Shown here piece by piece: positions 12,672 through 22,070 of a stretch of DNA of 64,000 nt (position 1 is its first letter; each line of letters begins with the position of its first letter). A program made the position numbers and the translations under genes. The notes beneath the pieces were generated by a model, which did not search any database, was not told where the DNA came from, and saw only the letters and a list, made by a program, of their open reading frames with translations. Source of the stretch: Pseudopelobacter sp964542535 (lineage in GTDB: Bacteria; Desulfobacterota; Desulfuromonadia; Geobacterales; Pseudopelobacteraceae); NCBI GenBank assembly GCA_964542535.1, contig CAZIUE010000017.1, positions 1 to 64,000 of the forward strand, in the 5' to 3' direction.

Positions 12672-13833
12672 AATCATCTCCGCCAGGGTGAACCTGGACT
12701 TCCCCCTGGGGCATCACCTGCACTGCCTGATCGCCCAGCTTCCCAACCGCCTGCGGCGGGCCGAAGCCGGGTTCGCGGTGGTGAACCCCGAGGAGAGCTG
12801 GCGCATGGTCTCTTCGGTGCTGGAGCTGGTGGCTGCCGGCGAGGGGAACTTCAAGAAGCTGCACTTCCTCCTCTTCCCCGAAACCTGCCTTCCCCTGGGC
12901 CGCTTCGATGACATGCTGGGCGTGATCGGGGGGAAATTCCGCCCCGACACGGTGACCATCTTCGGTGTGGAGCATGTGCGGCTGCACGAGTACCGGGCTC
13001 TTCTGGAGCGTTTCCGCGAGGACAACGCCGAGGCCATCGCCCTGGTGGACCGGGATATCGATTCGGGCGATGTGCTGGAGATGCCGGTCAACTGGTGCTG
13101 CATCGCCGTCAAGGAGAGCGACGGCAAGCTTCGGGTGTTCCTGGAGGCCAAGAGCCACCCCTTCCACGCCGAGGAATACATCGACAAGTTTCACGATCTC
13201 TACCGGGGGCGACACTTCTACCTGTTCCGCTCCCGGCCGGCCTGCTTCAACTTCATGGCCATCATCTGCCTGGATTATCTCTACCGCGACCTGTACACGT
13301 CCAATATCCGGCAGATCATCGACCATGCCGACGCGCTCTTCTTCAAGACCCGCCAGGAGCTGAACGCGCTGTTCGTGATCCAGTGCAACCCCAAGCCGGA
13401 GCATCGCGCCTACCGCGACGTGCTGAGCGGCTTCTATGGCGAGTACCTGGAGGAAACCCCCGGCGTCCGCGAAACCGTGACCGTGTTCGGCAACTGCTCC
13501 GGGGAGAGCTGGATGGAAGACATCCCTCAGGCGAACGGCTTCGGCCACTCGTCGGTGGTGATCAACCGCCGCCATCGGCTGGCGCGGGTGGCGCTGCCTG
13601 AGCTGTCCACCGACGACTTCGGCGGCGCGCCACTCTGCCGGCTGCGCTTCGGCAGGGGCACGCGGCTGCTGTATTTCAATCTGCCCCAGGAGCATGAGCT
13701 TGACCCGCGCAGCTCGCGCATTTCCCTCAAGGTCCACGCGGTCATGGGGGTGGACGACATCGGCGTCTGGCACAAGATCAAGCTGGATGATTCGGCGTCG
13801 GGTTACGAACTGGTGCGTGCCGCCGTACCCTGA
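12664..13833 (+). CDS. Nitrilase-superfamily-like protein
   Basis: A 389-aa protein whose N-terminal two thirds resembles the carbon-nitrogen hydrolase fold. A Glu in LLFPETCLP (E73), a Lys in LEAKSHPF (K163) and a Cys in IICLDYLYRD (C202) fall in the order and spacing of the E-K-C catalytic triad. The C-terminal 150 residues are not recognised. The conserved Glu-Lys-Cys order is visible; amidase or nitrilase activity is inferred. It sits inside the arginine cluster between a Nudix protein and argH, overlapping the Nudix stop, so a nitrogen-metabolism or repair role is conceivable. Similar domains also occur in some defence proteins, but nothing else here supports that. Confidence 0.6.
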   Translation: MPEIISARVNLDFPLGHHLHCLIAQLPNRLRRAEAGFAVVNPEESWRMVSSVLELVAAGEGNFKKLHFLLFPETCLPLGRFDDMLGVIGGKFRPDTVTIFGVEHVRLHEYRALLERFREDNAEAIALVDRDIDSGDVLEMPVNWCCIAVKESDGKLRVFLEAKSHPFHAEEYIDKFHDLYRGRHFYLFRSRPACFNFMAIICLDYLYRDLYTSNIRQIIDHADALFFKTRQELNALFVIQCNPKPEHRAYRDVLSGFYGEYLEETPGVRETVTVFGNCSGESWMEDIPQANGFGHSSVVINRRHRLARVALPELSTDDFGGAPLCRLRFGRGTRLLYFNLPQEHELDPRSSRISLKVHAVMGVDDIGVWHKIKLDDSASGYELVRAAVP

Positions 13834-13868
13834 TCCGCCCATATTTTTTGAAACCAATAGGAGAAGAT

Positions 13869-15245
13869 ATGTCCAAGGATAAACTCTGGGGCGGCCGCTT
13901 CACCCAGCCCACCGATGCCTTCGTCGAGGAGTTCACCGCCTCGATCCAGTTCGACAAACGCCTGTACCACCAGGACATCCGCGGCTCCATCGCCCATGCC
14001 CGCATGCTGGGGAAGCAGGGGATCATCCCCCAGGCTGACGTGGAGGCCATCGTGGAGGGGCTGCAACAGATCCTGATGCAGATCGAGGAGGGGAGTTTCG
14101 ACTTCTCCATCTCCCTGGAAGACATCCACATGAACATCGAATCGCGCCTGTCGGAGCGCATCGGCGAGGCGGGCAAGCGACTGCACACCGGCCGCTCGCG
14201 CAACGACCAGGTGGCCCTGGACATCCGCCTCTACCTGCGGGACGAGATCGTGGAGATTGCCTCCTACCTGGATCTGCTGATCGACGCGCTGTTGAGCCAG
14301 GCCGAGGAGAACCAGGATGTGATCATGCCCGGCTTCACCCATTTGCAGACCGCCCAGCCGATCCTGTTTGCCCACCATATGCTGGCCTACGTGGAGATGT
14401 TTAAAAGGGACAGCGGCCGCATGGAGGACTGCCTGAAACGGGTCAACGTGCTTCCCCTGGGGGCCGGTGCCCTGGCCGGTACCACCTTCCCCATCGACCG
14501 GGAGTACGTTGCCGAGCAACTGGACTTCCCGGCCATTACCCGCAACTCCCTGGACTCGGTCTCTGACCGGGACTTCGGTCTGGAATTCCTCTCCGCCGCG
14601 TCGATCCTGATGATGCACCTGTCGCGCCTCTCCGAGGAACTGATCCTCTGGTCCACCAGCCAGTTCAAATTCATCGAGCTCTCCGACGGCTTCTGCACCG
14701 GTTCCTCCATCATGCCCCAGAAGAAGAACCCGGACGTGCCGGAGCTGGTGCGGGGCAAGACCGGCCGGGTCTACGGCAACCTGATGGCGCTCTTGACGGT
14801 GATGAAGTCCCTCCCCCTGGCCTACAACAAGGACATGCAGGAGGACAAGGAGCCGCTTTTCGACACCATCGACACGGTCAAGGGGAGCCTGAAGGTGTTC
14901 AGCGACATGATCCGGGAGATGCGGCTCTATCCCGAGGCCATGCGCCGGGCCGCAGGTCAGGGATTCTCCACTGCCACGGATGTGGCCGACTACCTGGTGC
15001 GCAAGGGGGTGGCCTTCCGCGACGCCCACGAGGCGGTGGGCAAGGCGGTCGCCTACTGCGTCGAGAACGAGATGGAGCTCACCGACCTGACCCTGACCGA
15101 GTGGGAGCTCTTCTCCCCCCGCTTCGAGCAGGACATCTTCGCGGCGATCACCGTGGATGCCTGCATCGACGCCCGCGATATCCCGGGTGGCACGGCCCGG
15201 GAGCAGGTCAAGGGCGAGATCGCCCGCTGCCGGAAGGGGAAGTAG
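13869..15245 (+). CDS. argH: Argininosuccinate lyase
   Basis: The last step of arginine synthesis, splitting argininosuccinate to arginine and fumarate. At 458 aa it has the fumarase/aspartase superfamily signature with the catalytic serine loop GSSIMPQKKNPD, plus TGRSRNDQVALD and HLQTAQP. The ATG at 13869 has AGGAGAAGAT directly upstream; the N-terminus KLWGGRFTQPTD is typical. It closes the arg cluster, which lacks argC and argJ here. Confidence 0.97.
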   Translation: MSKDKLWGGRFTQPTDAFVEEFTASIQFDKRLYHQDIRGSIAHARMLGKQGIIPQADVEAIVEGLQQILMQIEEGSFDFSISLEDIHMNIESRLSERIGEAGKRLHTGRSRNDQVALDIRLYLRDEIVEIASYLDLLIDALLSQAEENQDVIMPGFTHLQTAQPILFAHHMLAYVEMFKRDSGRMEDCLKRVNVLPLGAGALAGTTFPIDREYVAEQLDFPAITRNSLDSVSDRDFGLEFLSAASILMMHLSRLSEELILWSTSQFKFIELSDGFCTGSSIMPQKKNPDVPELVRGKTGRVYGNLMALLTVMKSLPLAYNKDMQEDKEPLFDTIDTVKGSLKVFSDMIREMRLYPEAMRRAAGQGFSTATDVADYLVRKGVAFRDAHEAVGKAVAYCVENEMELTDLTLTEWELFSPRFEQDIFAAITVDACIDARDIPGGTAREQVKGEIARCRKGK

Positions 15246-15296
15246 GCCCGAGACGCTTATAACATCTCCGTTGCTGTGAACCAGTAAACAGCACGT

Positions 15297-15415
15297 GAAA
15301 CTCGGATGCAGGGTATGCACACGGATACAAACAATGCACAAACAGTCTGAAAGACTTCACCCTCGAGGCAGATGTCTTGTGACGTATCCGTGTGCATACC
15401 CTGTATCCGAGTTTC
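15297..15415. repeat. Long near-perfect inverted repeat, 32-bp arms
   Basis: Arm 15297-15328 (starts GAAACTCGGAT) is the reverse complement of 15384-15415 with a single mismatch. A 55-base loop holds a small AGTC/GACT hairpin. It lies between argH and a lipoprotein gene. The stem is far longer than a usual terminator and has no T-run. It could be a MITE-like remnant, a structured RNA, or a transcript-stabilising hairpin. I see no clear target-site duplication. Confidence 0.85.
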
Positions 15416-15446
15416 GATTGCTTAGTATAGGGTGAAAGGTTCCGTT

Positions 15447-16208
15447 ATGCGCATATCCGCAATCCTGTTGCTCGTTCTGCTCTCCCTGACCGCCTGTGGC
15501 AAGCGCGGTTCCCTGATCTACCCCGACATGCTGGTCCCGGCCCAGCCCTCGTCCGTGAGCGCCCGCCAGGCCGGCAAGGCCATCAGGCTCGCCTTCACGC
15601 CGGTGGCGAAGGACCGCGCCGGTCGGGAACTCACCGACCTGGCCGGGGTGAAGATCTACCGGCGGGTCACCATCGCAGGGCAGCAGAACATCTGCGACGC
15701 CTGCACGGAAGACTTCGGCCTTGTGCGTACCCTGTACCTGCATCCCCTGTCCGGGAACGACGTGCAGCGCAGCGCTGGCCAGGTCCTGCTGCTGGACGTT
15801 GACGTCACGGAGGGGGAGAGCTACAGCTACCGGGTGATCCCCTTCACCGCCGACGGCATCCAGGGACAGGCTTCTCCCGTGGTGACGGCAACCATGGTCG
15901 CGTCTCCGCCGGCACCGACGCTGACGGCGGTACCGGACCCGATCCAGATCGAGCTGGTCATGACGCCGGTCAGCCTGACCCAGGGGACTCTGGTGGGGTA
16001 TAACCTGTACCGTGCCCTGCAGGGGGAACGGCTCCCCTACCTGCCGCTCAACCGGGAGCCGGTCAGCGGCCCCAGCTATCTGGACGCTACCCTGGACAGG
16101 ACCCAGAGTTACGTCTATGCCGCCCGCGGTGTGATCAGGCAGCCGGACGGCTCCCTGGTGGAGAGCGAACTCTCCAACCAGGTCCTGACCAGGGTCACGG
16201 AAGAGTAG
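15447..16208 (+). CDS. Putative lipoprotein with fibronectin-like repeats
   Basis: A 253-aa protein with a lipoprotein signal (LLVLLSLTAC, Cys near residue 17) followed by GKRGSLIYPD. The start resembles the short lipoprotein often found between argH and lysA in other bacteria, extended here. The rest has two beta-rich stretches with V-K-I-Y-R-R and Y-N-L-Y-R-A, as in fibronectin type III domains. It is probably anchored in the outer membrane or periplasm. Function is unknown. A strong terminator follows. Confidence 0.75.
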   Translation: MRISAILLLVLLSLTACGKRGSLIYPDMLVPAQPSSVSARQAGKAIRLAFTPVAKDRAGRELTDLAGVKIYRRVTIAGQQNICDACTEDFGLVRTLYLHPLSGNDVQRSAGQVLLLDVDVTEGESYSYRVIPFTADGIQGQASPVVTATMVASPPAPTLTAVPDPIQIELVMTPVSLTQGTLVGYNLYRALQGERLPYLPLNREPVSGPSYLDATLDRTQSYVYAARGVIRQPDGSLVESELSNQVLTRVTEE

Positions 16209-16265
16209 GGAGACCGATCCTGGATGCGGCTGGCCTGGCTGGCGTTTCTGCACAAATGAAGTAAC

Positions 16266-16304
16266 AAAAGAGCCGCCACCCGGTGAACGGGTGGCGGCTC
16301 TTTT
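16266..16304. terminator. Bidirectional intrinsic terminator
   Basis: A 17-bp perfect stem (16266-16282 with 16288-16304) has A-run and T-run ends, so it can act on both strands. It separates the plus-strand lipoprotein gene from the minus-strand phoU. Confidence 0.92.
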
Positions 16305-16333
16305 GCGTTGCACGTCTGAAATTGTTACGGGGC

Positions 16334-17008
16334 CTATGGCATGGTGTGGCGGATGTCCTTCCCCTTGACCATGAAGATCACCATCTCGGCGATGTTGGTG
16401 GCGTGGTCGGCGATGCGCTCCAGGCACTTGGAGATGTAGTTGAGCTTGATGGCCCGGGAGATGGTTGCCGGCTCCTCGATCATGAAGGTGAGGAGTTCCC
16501 GCTGGATCTGCTCGTTCAGGTCGTCTACCTGCTGGTCGTCGTTGCAGACCTTGATGGCCAGCTCCACGTCGCCGCGCACGAAGGCGTCCAGAGCCTCCTT
16601 GACCATCACCTCCGTGCGCTGGGCCATGCGCGGGATGTCGATGTACGGTTTGAGCGGCGGCTCCCGGTTCAGCTCCTTGACCCTCTTGGCCACGCTGGTG
16701 CACTGGTCGCCGATGCGCTCCAGGTCGGTGACGATCTTCAGCGCCAGGGTGATGAAGCGCAGGTCCCGGGCAGCAGGCTGACGCAGGGCCAGGAGCTGGA
16801 GACATTTCTCGTCGATGGCAACCTCCAGGCCGTTCACCTCCCGATCCATGGCGATGATCCGTTCGGCCAGTGCCGAATCGCGCTCGGACAGGGATGCCAC
16901 CGAGTCGACGATCATCATCTCCACTTTCCCTCCCATGGCCAGGATGTTGCCGCGCAGTTCGTCCAGCTCCAGATCGAATGACGCGCTGATGTGTTCTCGT
17001 CTCTCCAT
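16334..17008 (-). CDS. phoU: Phosphate signalling protein PhoU
   Basis: PhoU couples the Pst transporter to PhoR and restrains the Pho response when phosphate is abundant. At 224 aa it has two three-helix repeats with the metal-binding motifs LERIGDQCTS and LERIADHATNIAE, where acidic residues bind iron clusters in homologues. It is the last gene of the minus-strand pho-pst run, 36 bases after pstB, with a terminator behind it. Confidence 0.95.
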   Translation of the reverse strand: MERREHISASFDLELDELRGNILAMGGKVEMMIVDSVASLSERDSALAERIIAMDREVNGLEVAIDEKCLQLLALRQPAARDLRFITLALKIVTDLERIGDQCTSVAKRVKELNREPPLKPYIDIPRMAQRTEVMVKEALDAFVRGDVELAIKVCNDDQQVDDLNEQIQRELLTFMIEEPATISRAIKLNYISKCLERIADHATNIAEMVIFMVKGKDIRHTMP

Positions 17009-17044
17009 ATCTTCCTCTCGAATGTGAGTGTGGTGTCAATCAGT

Positions 17045-17824
17045 CTACCCGAAACGGCCGGTGATGTAATCCTCGGTCTGCTTCTTCTCCGGATTGGTGA
17101 AGATGGCGCGGGTTTCCCCCACCTCGATCAGCTCGCCCAGGTAGAAGAAGGCGGTCACGTCCGATACCCGGGCCGCCTGCTGCATGTTGTGGGTGACGAT
17201 GATGATGGTGTACTTGCGCTTCAGCTCGTCGATCAGCTCCTCGATCTTCAGGGTCGAGATGGGATCAAGGGCCGAACAGGGCTCGTCCATCAGGATCACG
17301 TCCGGGTTGACGGCGATGGCCCGGGCGATGCAGATGCGCTGGGCCTGGCCGCCGGAAAGCCCCAGGGCCGAGTCGTGCAGGCGGTCCTTGACCTCGTCCC
17401 AGATGGCGGCGCTCTTCAGGCTCCGCTCCACGGTCTCGTCCAGAATCGTCCGGTCGGTGACTCCGGCGATGCGCAGACCGTAGACGATGTTCTCGTAAAT
17501 CGACTTGGGAAAGGGGTTGGACTGCTGGAAGACCATGCCGATGCGTCGGCGCAGTGAGATCACGTCCCTGTCCGGGGTATTGACCTCCTCCCCCTCGAAG
17601 CTGATGCTGCCCTCGATGCGCACGTTGTCCACCAGGTCGTTCATGCGGTTGAAACAGCGCAGGAGCGTGGACTTGCCGCAGCCCGAGGGGCCGATGAAGG
17701 CGGTTACCTGGTTGCGGACCATGTCCAGGGAGATGTCCTTCAGGGCGTGCTTGTCGCCGTAGTGCAGGTTCAGGTTCCTGACCGCCAGGATGGGGTCGGT
17801 GGTGGTGTGAATCATGGTGTTCAT
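17045..17824 (-). CDS. pstB: Phosphate ABC transporter ATPase
   Basis: The 259-aa ATP-binding subunit of the high-affinity phosphate importer, on the inner face of the cytoplasmic membrane. It has Walker A (GPSGCGKST), Q-loop (MVFQQSNPFP, typical of PstB), signature LSGGQAQR, Walker B (VILMDEP) and the H-loop (VTHNMQQ). It starts ten bases after pstA and acts with PstA and PstC. Confidence 0.97.
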   Translation of the reverse strand: MNTMIHTTTDPILAVRNLNLHYGDKHALKDISLDMVRNQVTAFIGPSGCGKSTLLRCFNRMNDLVDNVRIEGSISFEGEEVNTPDRDVISLRRRIGMVFQQSNPFPKSIYENIVYGLRIAGVTDRTILDETVERSLKSAAIWDEVKDRLHDSALGLSGGQAQRICIARAIAVNPDVILMDEPCSALDPISTLKIEELIDELKRKYTIIIVTHNMQQAARVSDVTAFFYLGELIEVGETRAIFTNPEKKQTEDYITGRFG

Positions 17825-17834
17825 CCCTGTTCTC

Positions 17835-19433
17835 TCAGAAGTTTGAGGTTACGTAGCGTTTGCGCATCCTGGTGCGCAGTCGGATCGCCAGGCTGCTGGC
17901 GACGATCACGATGGCGATCAGCAGCAGGGTGGTGACGTAGACCATGGGCTTGGCCGCCTCCACGTTGGGCGACTGGAAGCCCACGTCGAAGATGTGGAAT
18001 CCCAGGTGCATGAACTTGCGATCCATGTGGAAGAAGGGGAAGTGGCCGTCGAAGGGGAGCGTGGGCGCCAGCTTGACCACCCCTACGATCATCAGCGGCG
18101 CCACCTCTCCCGCTGCCCGGGCCATGGAGAGGACCAGGCCGGTCATGATGCCGGGGGTAGCCATAGGGAGGAGGATCTTGACCAGGGTCTGGAATTTTGT
18201 CGCTCCCAGGGCCAGGGAACCCTCGCGGATGCCGCGGGGGATGGAGGCCAGGGATTCTTCCGTGGCGATGATCACCACCGGCACCGTCAGGAGCGCCAGG
18301 GTCAGGCTGGACCAGAGGATGCCGCCGGTGCCGAAGGTCGGGGTGGGGAGCCGTTCGGGGAAGAAGAGCTTGTCCAGGTTCCCGCCGATGCCGTACACGA
18401 AGAAGCCGAGACCGAACACGCCGTAGACGATAGAGGGGACACCCGCCAGGTTGTTGACGGCGATGCGCACCATGCGGGTGAGCAGCCCGTCCCGGGCGTA
18501 CTCACGCAGGTAGATCGCCGCGATCACGCCGAAGGGCAGGGAGAAGATGCTCATCAGCAGTACCATCATGACCGTGCCGAAGATGGCCGGGAAGAGCCCC
18601 CCCTCGGTGTTGGACTCCCGCGGGTCGTCCAGCAGCAACTCGCGGACCCGCTCGCCGTAGGCGGCCACCTTGGCCACCAGTGACATGTCGTTGGGGCGCT
18701 GAATGCGGACGATCTCGGTCAGCTCCACCTCTTTCACGCCCCCCTCCGCATCGGTGAGCACGGCAGTGAAGCGGGCCAGGTCGTTTTGCCGCGCTCCCAG
18801 CTGGTCGTTCAGCTGGTTGAACCTGTCCAGCAGCTTCTCCCTGGCGGCGGTCACCTCCACGATGGCAGCGGCGTTTGTTCCGGCTCCCCGGTGCTCCAGC
18901 TTGAGGCTCTTCAGGCGGAGCCGCTCGGCCTGGTGGTTCAGGTCGGACATGGTCTCTTTCAGCGCTTCCTGCGCCCCCTGCCTCGGCTTGAGCGCCTCTC
19001 TGGCCCGCTGGAGCCGTTCCCACCGGTCCGTTGGCTGAGCAGCGATCAGGCCGTCGACCCGTACCTCCGTAAGGAAGCCGATGAAGTCGCCATGCTCCCT
19101 GCGCTGCACCAGCACCGCATCTTTGGGCAGGCTGCGGGAGACGATGTCGTTCTCGTCGATCCAGCGGAAATCCTGGCCGAAAACGTCACGGTTGGCCACC
19201 TTGAGCTGGATTCTGCGTCCCCCGGTATGAGGGTTGGTCTCGCGCCCCGCAACCTGACCCAGCGCGCCGGTGCCGTCGCTGAGCCGGTACTGGACCAGGT
19301 CGCGGGGCCAGAAATAGCCCAGGCCGTTGGTCATGACCACGCCGATCAGGGTCATGGTCATGATCAGCACCAGGGCCAGGGCCGCGCCGGTCAAAAGGAC
19401 GAACGGTTCGCCGGTTTTCAGATAGGTTTTCAT
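17835..19433 (-). CDS. pstA: Phosphate ABC transporter permease PstA, long form
   Basis: Inner-membrane permease of 532 aa. The C-terminal third holds five or six membrane segments and the EAA loop (SIPRGIREGSLALGATK). The long N-terminal part (residues about 40-300), with one membrane anchor and a hydrophilic, coiled-coil-like stretch, is the DUF3333-type extension seen in large PstA proteins. The chosen ATG at 19433 has GAGG nine bases upstream and begins directly before the first membrane segment. Longer in-frame starts reach into the intergenic hairpin. Confidence 0.9.
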   Translation of the reverse strand: MKTYLKTGEPFVLLTGAALALVLIMTMTLIGVVMTNGLGYFWPRDLVQYRLSDGTGALGQVAGRETNPHTGGRRIQLKVANRDVFGQDFRWIDENDIVSRSLPKDAVLVQRREHGDFIGFLTEVRVDGLIAAQPTDRWERLQRAREALKPRQGAQEALKETMSDLNHQAERLRLKSLKLEHRGAGTNAAAIVEVTAAREKLLDRFNQLNDQLGARQNDLARFTAVLTDAEGGVKEVELTEIVRIQRPNDMSLVAKVAAYGERVRELLLDDPRESNTEGGLFPAIFGTVMMVLLMSIFSLPFGVIAAIYLREYARDGLLTRMVRIAVNNLAGVPSIVYGVFGLGFFVYGIGGNLDKLFFPERLPTPTFGTGGILWSSLTLALLTVPVVIIATEESLASIPRGIREGSLALGATKFQTLVKILLPMATPGIMTGLVLSMARAAGEVAPLMIVGVVKLAPTLPFDGHFPFFHMDRKFMHLGFHIFDVGFQSPNVEAAKPMVYVTTLLLIAIVIVASSLAIRLRTRMRKRYVTSNF

Positions 19434-19492
19434 CGGATCAAACCTCATGGTTGTGCTGTGGTGCGGTACATCGACACTCATTCCGGATTCGG

Positions 19493-19677
19493 CAGGTGGA
19501 GCTGTCCTTCGTTCGCTCCGGATCCCTGATCCTGTAGTTCCACGGCTCATTCCGTTGCAGCCGGAAACTCGCCGGTAGGCTCAAACAGTCCGGCTGCTTT
19601 ACGCTCCATTTCGCCGGGAACCACGACAGATCAGGGATAAGTCGCTCTTTACGGACAACTCCACCTGCCGGATGATG
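19493..19677 (-). repeat. Imperfect long inverted repeat between pstC and pstA
   Basis: Segment 19493-19544 is roughly 70% identical to the reverse complement of 19620-19677; both contain GGCAGGTGGAG and ATCCCTGATC. Folded in the transcript it would form a long stem upstream of pstA. It probably tunes expression of permease relative to other subunits, or is a degenerate repeat element. Confidence 0.6.
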
Positions 19678-19684
19678 GTTGTAA

Positions 19685-21913
19685 TCAGTACCGCCCGTAC
19701 TTCCTGCGGAAGCGCTGGCGCAGGGCCTCGGCGGCGCTGTTGATGACGAAGGTGAAGATGAACAGCAGTACCGCCGACAGGAACAGCACCCGATAGAGGG
19801 AACCGTCCAGGGGGGCCTCGGGGATCTCCACGGCGATATTGGCCGACAGGGAGCGAAGGCCGTTGAAGATGCTCCAGCTCATGATCGGGGTGTTGCCGGT
19901 GGCCATGAGCACGATCATGGTTTCGCCGATGGCGCGGCCGAAGCCGATCATGATGGCCGAGAAGACCCCCGGCAGGGCCGAGGGGAGCACCACCCTCCAG
20001 GCGGTCTGCCAGCGGCTGGCCCCCAGGGCCAGGGAGGCGGCGGTCAGGTTGCGCGGCACGTTGGAGATGGCATCCTCGGCGATGGTGAAGATGATCGGTA
20101 TCACCGCGAACCCCAGGGCAATGGCGATGATGATGCTGTTGCGCTGGTCATAGCGGATCCCCAGGGAGTCGTACAGCCACTGCTTGAAATCGGCTCCGAA
20201 GAGCGATGTCTCCATCATCATCCCCAGGTGCCAGGAGATGAGTATGCCGATGAGAGCCAGGGGAATCAGGATGATGAACTCCCTGCCCCGGCTCAGGCGG
20301 TCCAGAGCGGAGGCCGGTCTGATCCGCTTCCAGAACAGCAGGAAGATGACGATCAGGAGCGGCACCACGGCCATGGTCACGAACAGTGCCGGCAGTGCGT
20401 GGTCAACCAGGGGAGCCAGCCAGAGGCCGGCCAGAAAACCGATTACCACCGAAGGGATGGCGGCCATGATCTCTACCGCCGGCTTGACCCGGGACTTGAG
20501 CGAGGGGGCCATGAACTGGCTGGTGTAGAGGGCGCCGCCCAGGGCCAGGGGGGTGGCGAAGAGCATGGCGAAGATGGTCGCCTTGACGGTTCCGAACAGG
20601 AGCGGCACTAGGCTCAGCTTCGGTTCGAAGTCATCGTTGGCACTTGATGACTGCCAGACGTACTCCGGCCGGTCGTACCCTTCGTACCAGACCTTGGTGA
20701 AGAGTGTTCCCAGCGTTACTTCCGGATGGGGAATATGCAGCTGCCAGAGGGTGAGTCGTCCCGATGTCTCCAGAACCGCCAGGGCTGTTCCCTGAGGGGA
20801 GAGGGCAGCCGTCAGCACCGGGGAGGCGCTCTCCTTGGGAGTGACCAGGGTGCGCGCCGATGTGGTGTGGTCCAGGCGCACGACCCCGCGGCTGTCCAGG
20901 GAGAGCAGCGACTTGTTGCGGGAGGAGGGGGTGATCATGGTCACCGCCGCGCCGTGCGCCGGAAGCTCATGGATACGGGTCAGTCGTTTATCCTGGCCGC
21001 TTCCTGCCGATGACACCGGGAACCAGCTGGCATAGCCGCCGCGTGCGTCGCCGATGGCCAGGGAGACGTCCCCCAGCACCAGGTTGAGGGCGGTGATCGC
21101 CGCGCCGCCGGTGGCGGAGACCGTGTCGATCAGCCGCGGGGCGGCCGGTTCGGAGAGATCCCAGCGCATGACCCAGCCGTTATCCGTGCCGACGTACAGG
21201 TAGTGCCCCTTCTGATCCAGTACCGCGGCGGTGATCGCGCCGGGGAGCCGGTCGGAGATCTCCGCCGAGACGGCGCGGACGGTTTCGTTCTCCATCAGGT
21301 CCTTTTCCACCAGGCGCTGACGGATGGAGAAGCGGCCGTCTCCGAGCTGGTCCACCCGCAGGGCTCCGTTGTCCAGCCTGCGCACGAAGGAGCGCACGAC
21401 CGCGCCCTGCCCCGGGAAGGCGAGGTCCTCGTTGGGGGTGAGGGTCGCGGCCTGCTCCGTGACGGTGGAACCGTTGTTGGAGGAACCGAAGGAGAGGGTG
21501 ACGGAGCTTGTGGCGCCGGTGTCCCAGAGCAGGTTGAAGATCGACGCTCCCTGCTGATCGACGGAGACGATCCTGGCGGCGCCGGTGGGGATGGCGGGAA
21601 CCTTCAGCTCCTCAACCACCTTGCCGCTGGCCCCGTCGAGGACGTGGACGGAACCGTGCTCGTCCATCAGAACGTGCCGCTTCAGGCTGTCGTCGATGCC
21701 GCTAGCCACCACCCTGGTGCCGACGAGCCGGGTGGGGAGGGTGCATGACGCGACGATGTCGGCCGAAGGGGGCAGGAAGAGCGGCAGGGCGACCTTGGCG
21801 ATCATCACCAGAATCCAGACGACGGAGACGATGACCAGTATGCCGCCGGTCCTGATCAGCCACTCGGCCAGCCGGTCCTGGCGCCGTGATTTTTTCGAGA
21901 GATCTGTTTTCAT
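19685..21913 (-). CDS. pstC: Phosphate ABC transporter permease PstC, long form
   Basis: A 742-aa inner-membrane permease. After a membrane anchor (ILVIVSVVWILVMIAKVALPLF) comes a region of about 350 residues with beta-propeller-like repeats (VHVLDGASGKVVEELKVP, LYVGTDNGWVMRWDL, LTLWQLH), then the six-helix permease core with the EAA loop (SNVPRNLTAASLALGAS). Standard PstC is about 320 aa; the inserted propeller is known in a subset of PstC proteins. It pairs with the long PstA. Confidence 0.92.
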   Translation of the reverse strand: MKTDLSKKSRRQDRLAEWLIRTGGILVIVSVVWILVMIAKVALPLFLPPSADIVASCTLPTRLVGTRVVASGIDDSLKRHVLMDEHGSVHVLDGASGKVVEELKVPAIPTGAARIVSVDQQGASIFNLLWDTGATSSVTLSFGSSNNGSTVTEQAATLTPNEDLAFPGQGAVVRSFVRRLDNGALRVDQLGDGRFSIRQRLVEKDLMENETVRAVSAEISDRLPGAITAAVLDQKGHYLYVGTDNGWVMRWDLSEPAAPRLIDTVSATGGAAITALNLVLGDVSLAIGDARGGYASWFPVSSAGSGQDKRLTRIHELPAHGAAVTMITPSSRNKSLLSLDSRGVVRLDHTTSARTLVTPKESASPVLTAALSPQGTALAVLETSGRLTLWQLHIPHPEVTLGTLFTKVWYEGYDRPEYVWQSSSANDDFEPKLSLVPLLFGTVKATIFAMLFATPLALGGALYTSQFMAPSLKSRVKPAVEIMAAIPSVVIGFLAGLWLAPLVDHALPALFVTMAVVPLLIVIFLLFWKRIRPASALDRLSRGREFIILIPLALIGILISWHLGMMMETSLFGADFKQWLYDSLGIRYDQRNSIIIAIALGFAVIPIIFTIAEDAISNVPRNLTAASLALGASRWQTAWRVVLPSALPGVFSAIMIGFGRAIGETMIVLMATGNTPIMSWSIFNGLRSLSANIAVEIPEAPLDGSLYRVLFLSAVLLFIFTFVINSAAEALRQRFRRKYGRY

Positions 21914-22012
21914 GGGATTCCGGTGGTGATGGTTGATGCTTGATCTGGCATGCGGCAGGTGAGAGCCGCCTGCGTTCGTGCGGCCCGGCTTCGTTCCGCG
22001 CTTTCAGGTCAC

Positions 22013-22056
22013 ATCCCCTCCCGGCGACACACCTGGAGTGTGCCCGGGAGGGGATG
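22013..22056 (-). terminator. Stable hairpin between pstS and pstC
   Basis: CATCCCCTCCCGG pairs with CCGGGAGGGGATG around an 18-base loop. There is no T-run on the coding strand, so it looks more like a 3'-stabilising or partial-attenuation hairpin that leaves more PstS than permease, a common layout in binding-protein transporters. Confidence 0.7.
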
Positions 22057-22070
22057 GGAGAAATGACCTT

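Noticed and set aside
15357..17039. 560-aa minus-strand ORF across the lipoprotein gene and phoU
   Set aside because: It runs through a strong terminator and over phoU in another frame, with low-complexity Arg/Gly/His composition.
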